The notes below the pieces were generated by a model. The model was not told the origin of the DNA. It made no database searches and saw nothing but the letters and a program-made list of their open reading frames with translations. A DNA stretch of 21,489 bases from an uncultured Clostridia bacterium (GTDB taxonomy: Bacteria; Bacillota; Clostridia; Christensenellales; Maliibacteriaceae): positions 1 through 21,489 of the forward strand of contig CAKTSO010000015.1 of NCBI GenBank assembly GCA_934613185.1, written 5' to 3'. Position numbers and translations under genes: made by a program. Positions 21,102 to 21,489 of the stretch are shown here, piece after piece (position 1 is the stretch's first letter; each line of letters starts with the position of its first letter).

Positions 21102-21489
21102 TTACTGTCTGCGATAGCCGCCACTGATGCGGACGTAATCATACGACAGGTCGCAGCCCCACGCCGTCGCGACGCAAAGCCCCATATTGAGATCGACCAG
21201 AATGTCCACCTCGTCCTGCTTTAAGATTTCGAGCGCCTTTTCCTCGTCGAAATTGACGGCCGCGCCGTTTTTGCAAAGCAGAACCTCCCCGGCTTTGGAC
21301 GAAAAGCGCACGTCGACGCGCTTCATGTCCGCCGTGATCCCGCAATAGCCCACGACGCAGAGCACGCGCCCCCAGTTGGCGTCGCAGCCGAACATCGCCG
21401 CCTTGACGAGGGACGAGCAGACGACCGACTTCGCGGCGGTCTGCGCGTCATGTTCGCTCAGCGCCCCGGTCACGACGCATTCCAGAAGC
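21102..21489 (-). CDS. argJ: Ornithine acetyltransferase / N-acetylglutamate synthase, C-terminal part
   Basis: C-terminal 129 residues of ArgJ, which recycles the acetyl group from N-acetylornithine to glutamate; the N-terminus and the self-cleavage Thr lie beyond the right edge of the window. Seen: AKSVVCSSLVKAAMFGCDANWGR (about 20-40 residues from the window edge) and the C-terminal AWGCDLSYDYVRISGGYRR, the usual end of the family. The stop is 12 bases before argB and overlaps its RBS. Whether it is mono- or bifunctional cannot be told from this part. Confidence 0.93.
   Translation of the reverse strand, partial: LLECVVTGALSEHDAQTAAKSVVCSSLVKAAMFGCDANWGRVLCVVGYCGITADMKRVDVRFSSKAGEVLLCKNGAAVNFDEEKALEILKQDEVDILVDLNMGLCVATAWGCDLSYDYVRISGGYRRQ

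Noticed and set aside
1..21489. CRISPR array, tRNA, rRNA, insertion sequence or prophage genes
   Set aside because: No regularly spaced repeats, cloverleaf-like sequences, transposase or phage proteins were recognised on reading both strands; short or divergent tRNAs cannot be fully excluded without a dedicated scan.

Overview
The window looks like chromosomal DNA of a GC-rich Gram-positive bacterium of the Clostridia type, probably an uncultured or gut-associated lineage. The reasons are strong AGGAGG-type ribosome binding sites, frequent TTG and GTG starts, TATAAT-like promoters, short hairpin plus T-run terminators, and the gene families present (DUF4432 protein, FucI/AraA-like isomerase, NhaC antiporter, SanA/YdcF protein, OmpR/HK pair, argJBD cluster). 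No rRNA, tRNA, insertion sequence or CRISPR array was seen. Species cannot be fixed from sequence alone.

Layout. 1-1940 (minus): sugar module, a fucose/arabinose isomerase-like gene followed, across an intergenic terminator, by the start of a DUF4432 (aldose-epimerase-like) gene that leaves the window. 2174-3862 (plus): an AT-rich orphan gene for a 562-residue coiled-coil protein with its own promoter, visibly foreign in composition. 3968-4513 (plus): a small membrane protein. 4577-5257 (minus): a SanA/YdcF-like envelope protein, divergent from 5415-6702 (plus), pgsA overlapping a TVP38/TMEM64 membrane protein; the two directions share a perfectly palindromic promoter. 6764-7684 (minus): an EamA transporter, divergent from 7893-8864 (plus), an aldo/keto reductase. 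9019-11141 (plus): an NhaC-family antiporter translationally coupled to a cytoplasmic C39-like peptidase. 11194-13664 (minus): response regulator, histidine kinase and a transglutaminase-like protein in one tight operon. 13665-14040: a structured gene-poor interval with a strong terminator, a 109-base inverted-repeat element, a nested hairpin and a doubtful 52-codon ORF. 14041-14982 (minus): a diacylglycerol/lipid kinase. 15307-17467 (plus): an NpmA-like 16S rRNA A1408 methyltransferase, a ZIP metal transporter and an alpha/beta hydrolase. 17578-18948 (minus): a HAD phosphatase and a shikimate-kinase-like protein. 19035-21489 (minus): argJ (partial), argB and argD of arginine biosynthesis.

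The most notable item is the methyltransferase at 15307-15990. It matches NpmA, the pan-aminoglycoside resistance enzyme known mainly from mobile DNA, almost without gaps, including the two tryptophans that clamp A1408. Here it has host-like base composition and sits in a chromosomal-looking operon, so it may represent a native reservoir or ancestor of that resistance family. Second is the compositionally foreign orphan gene at 2174-3862, a candidate accessory (possibly defence) gene of unknown function. Third is the shikimate-kinase-like protein, which lacks two shikimate-binding signatures and may act on something else.
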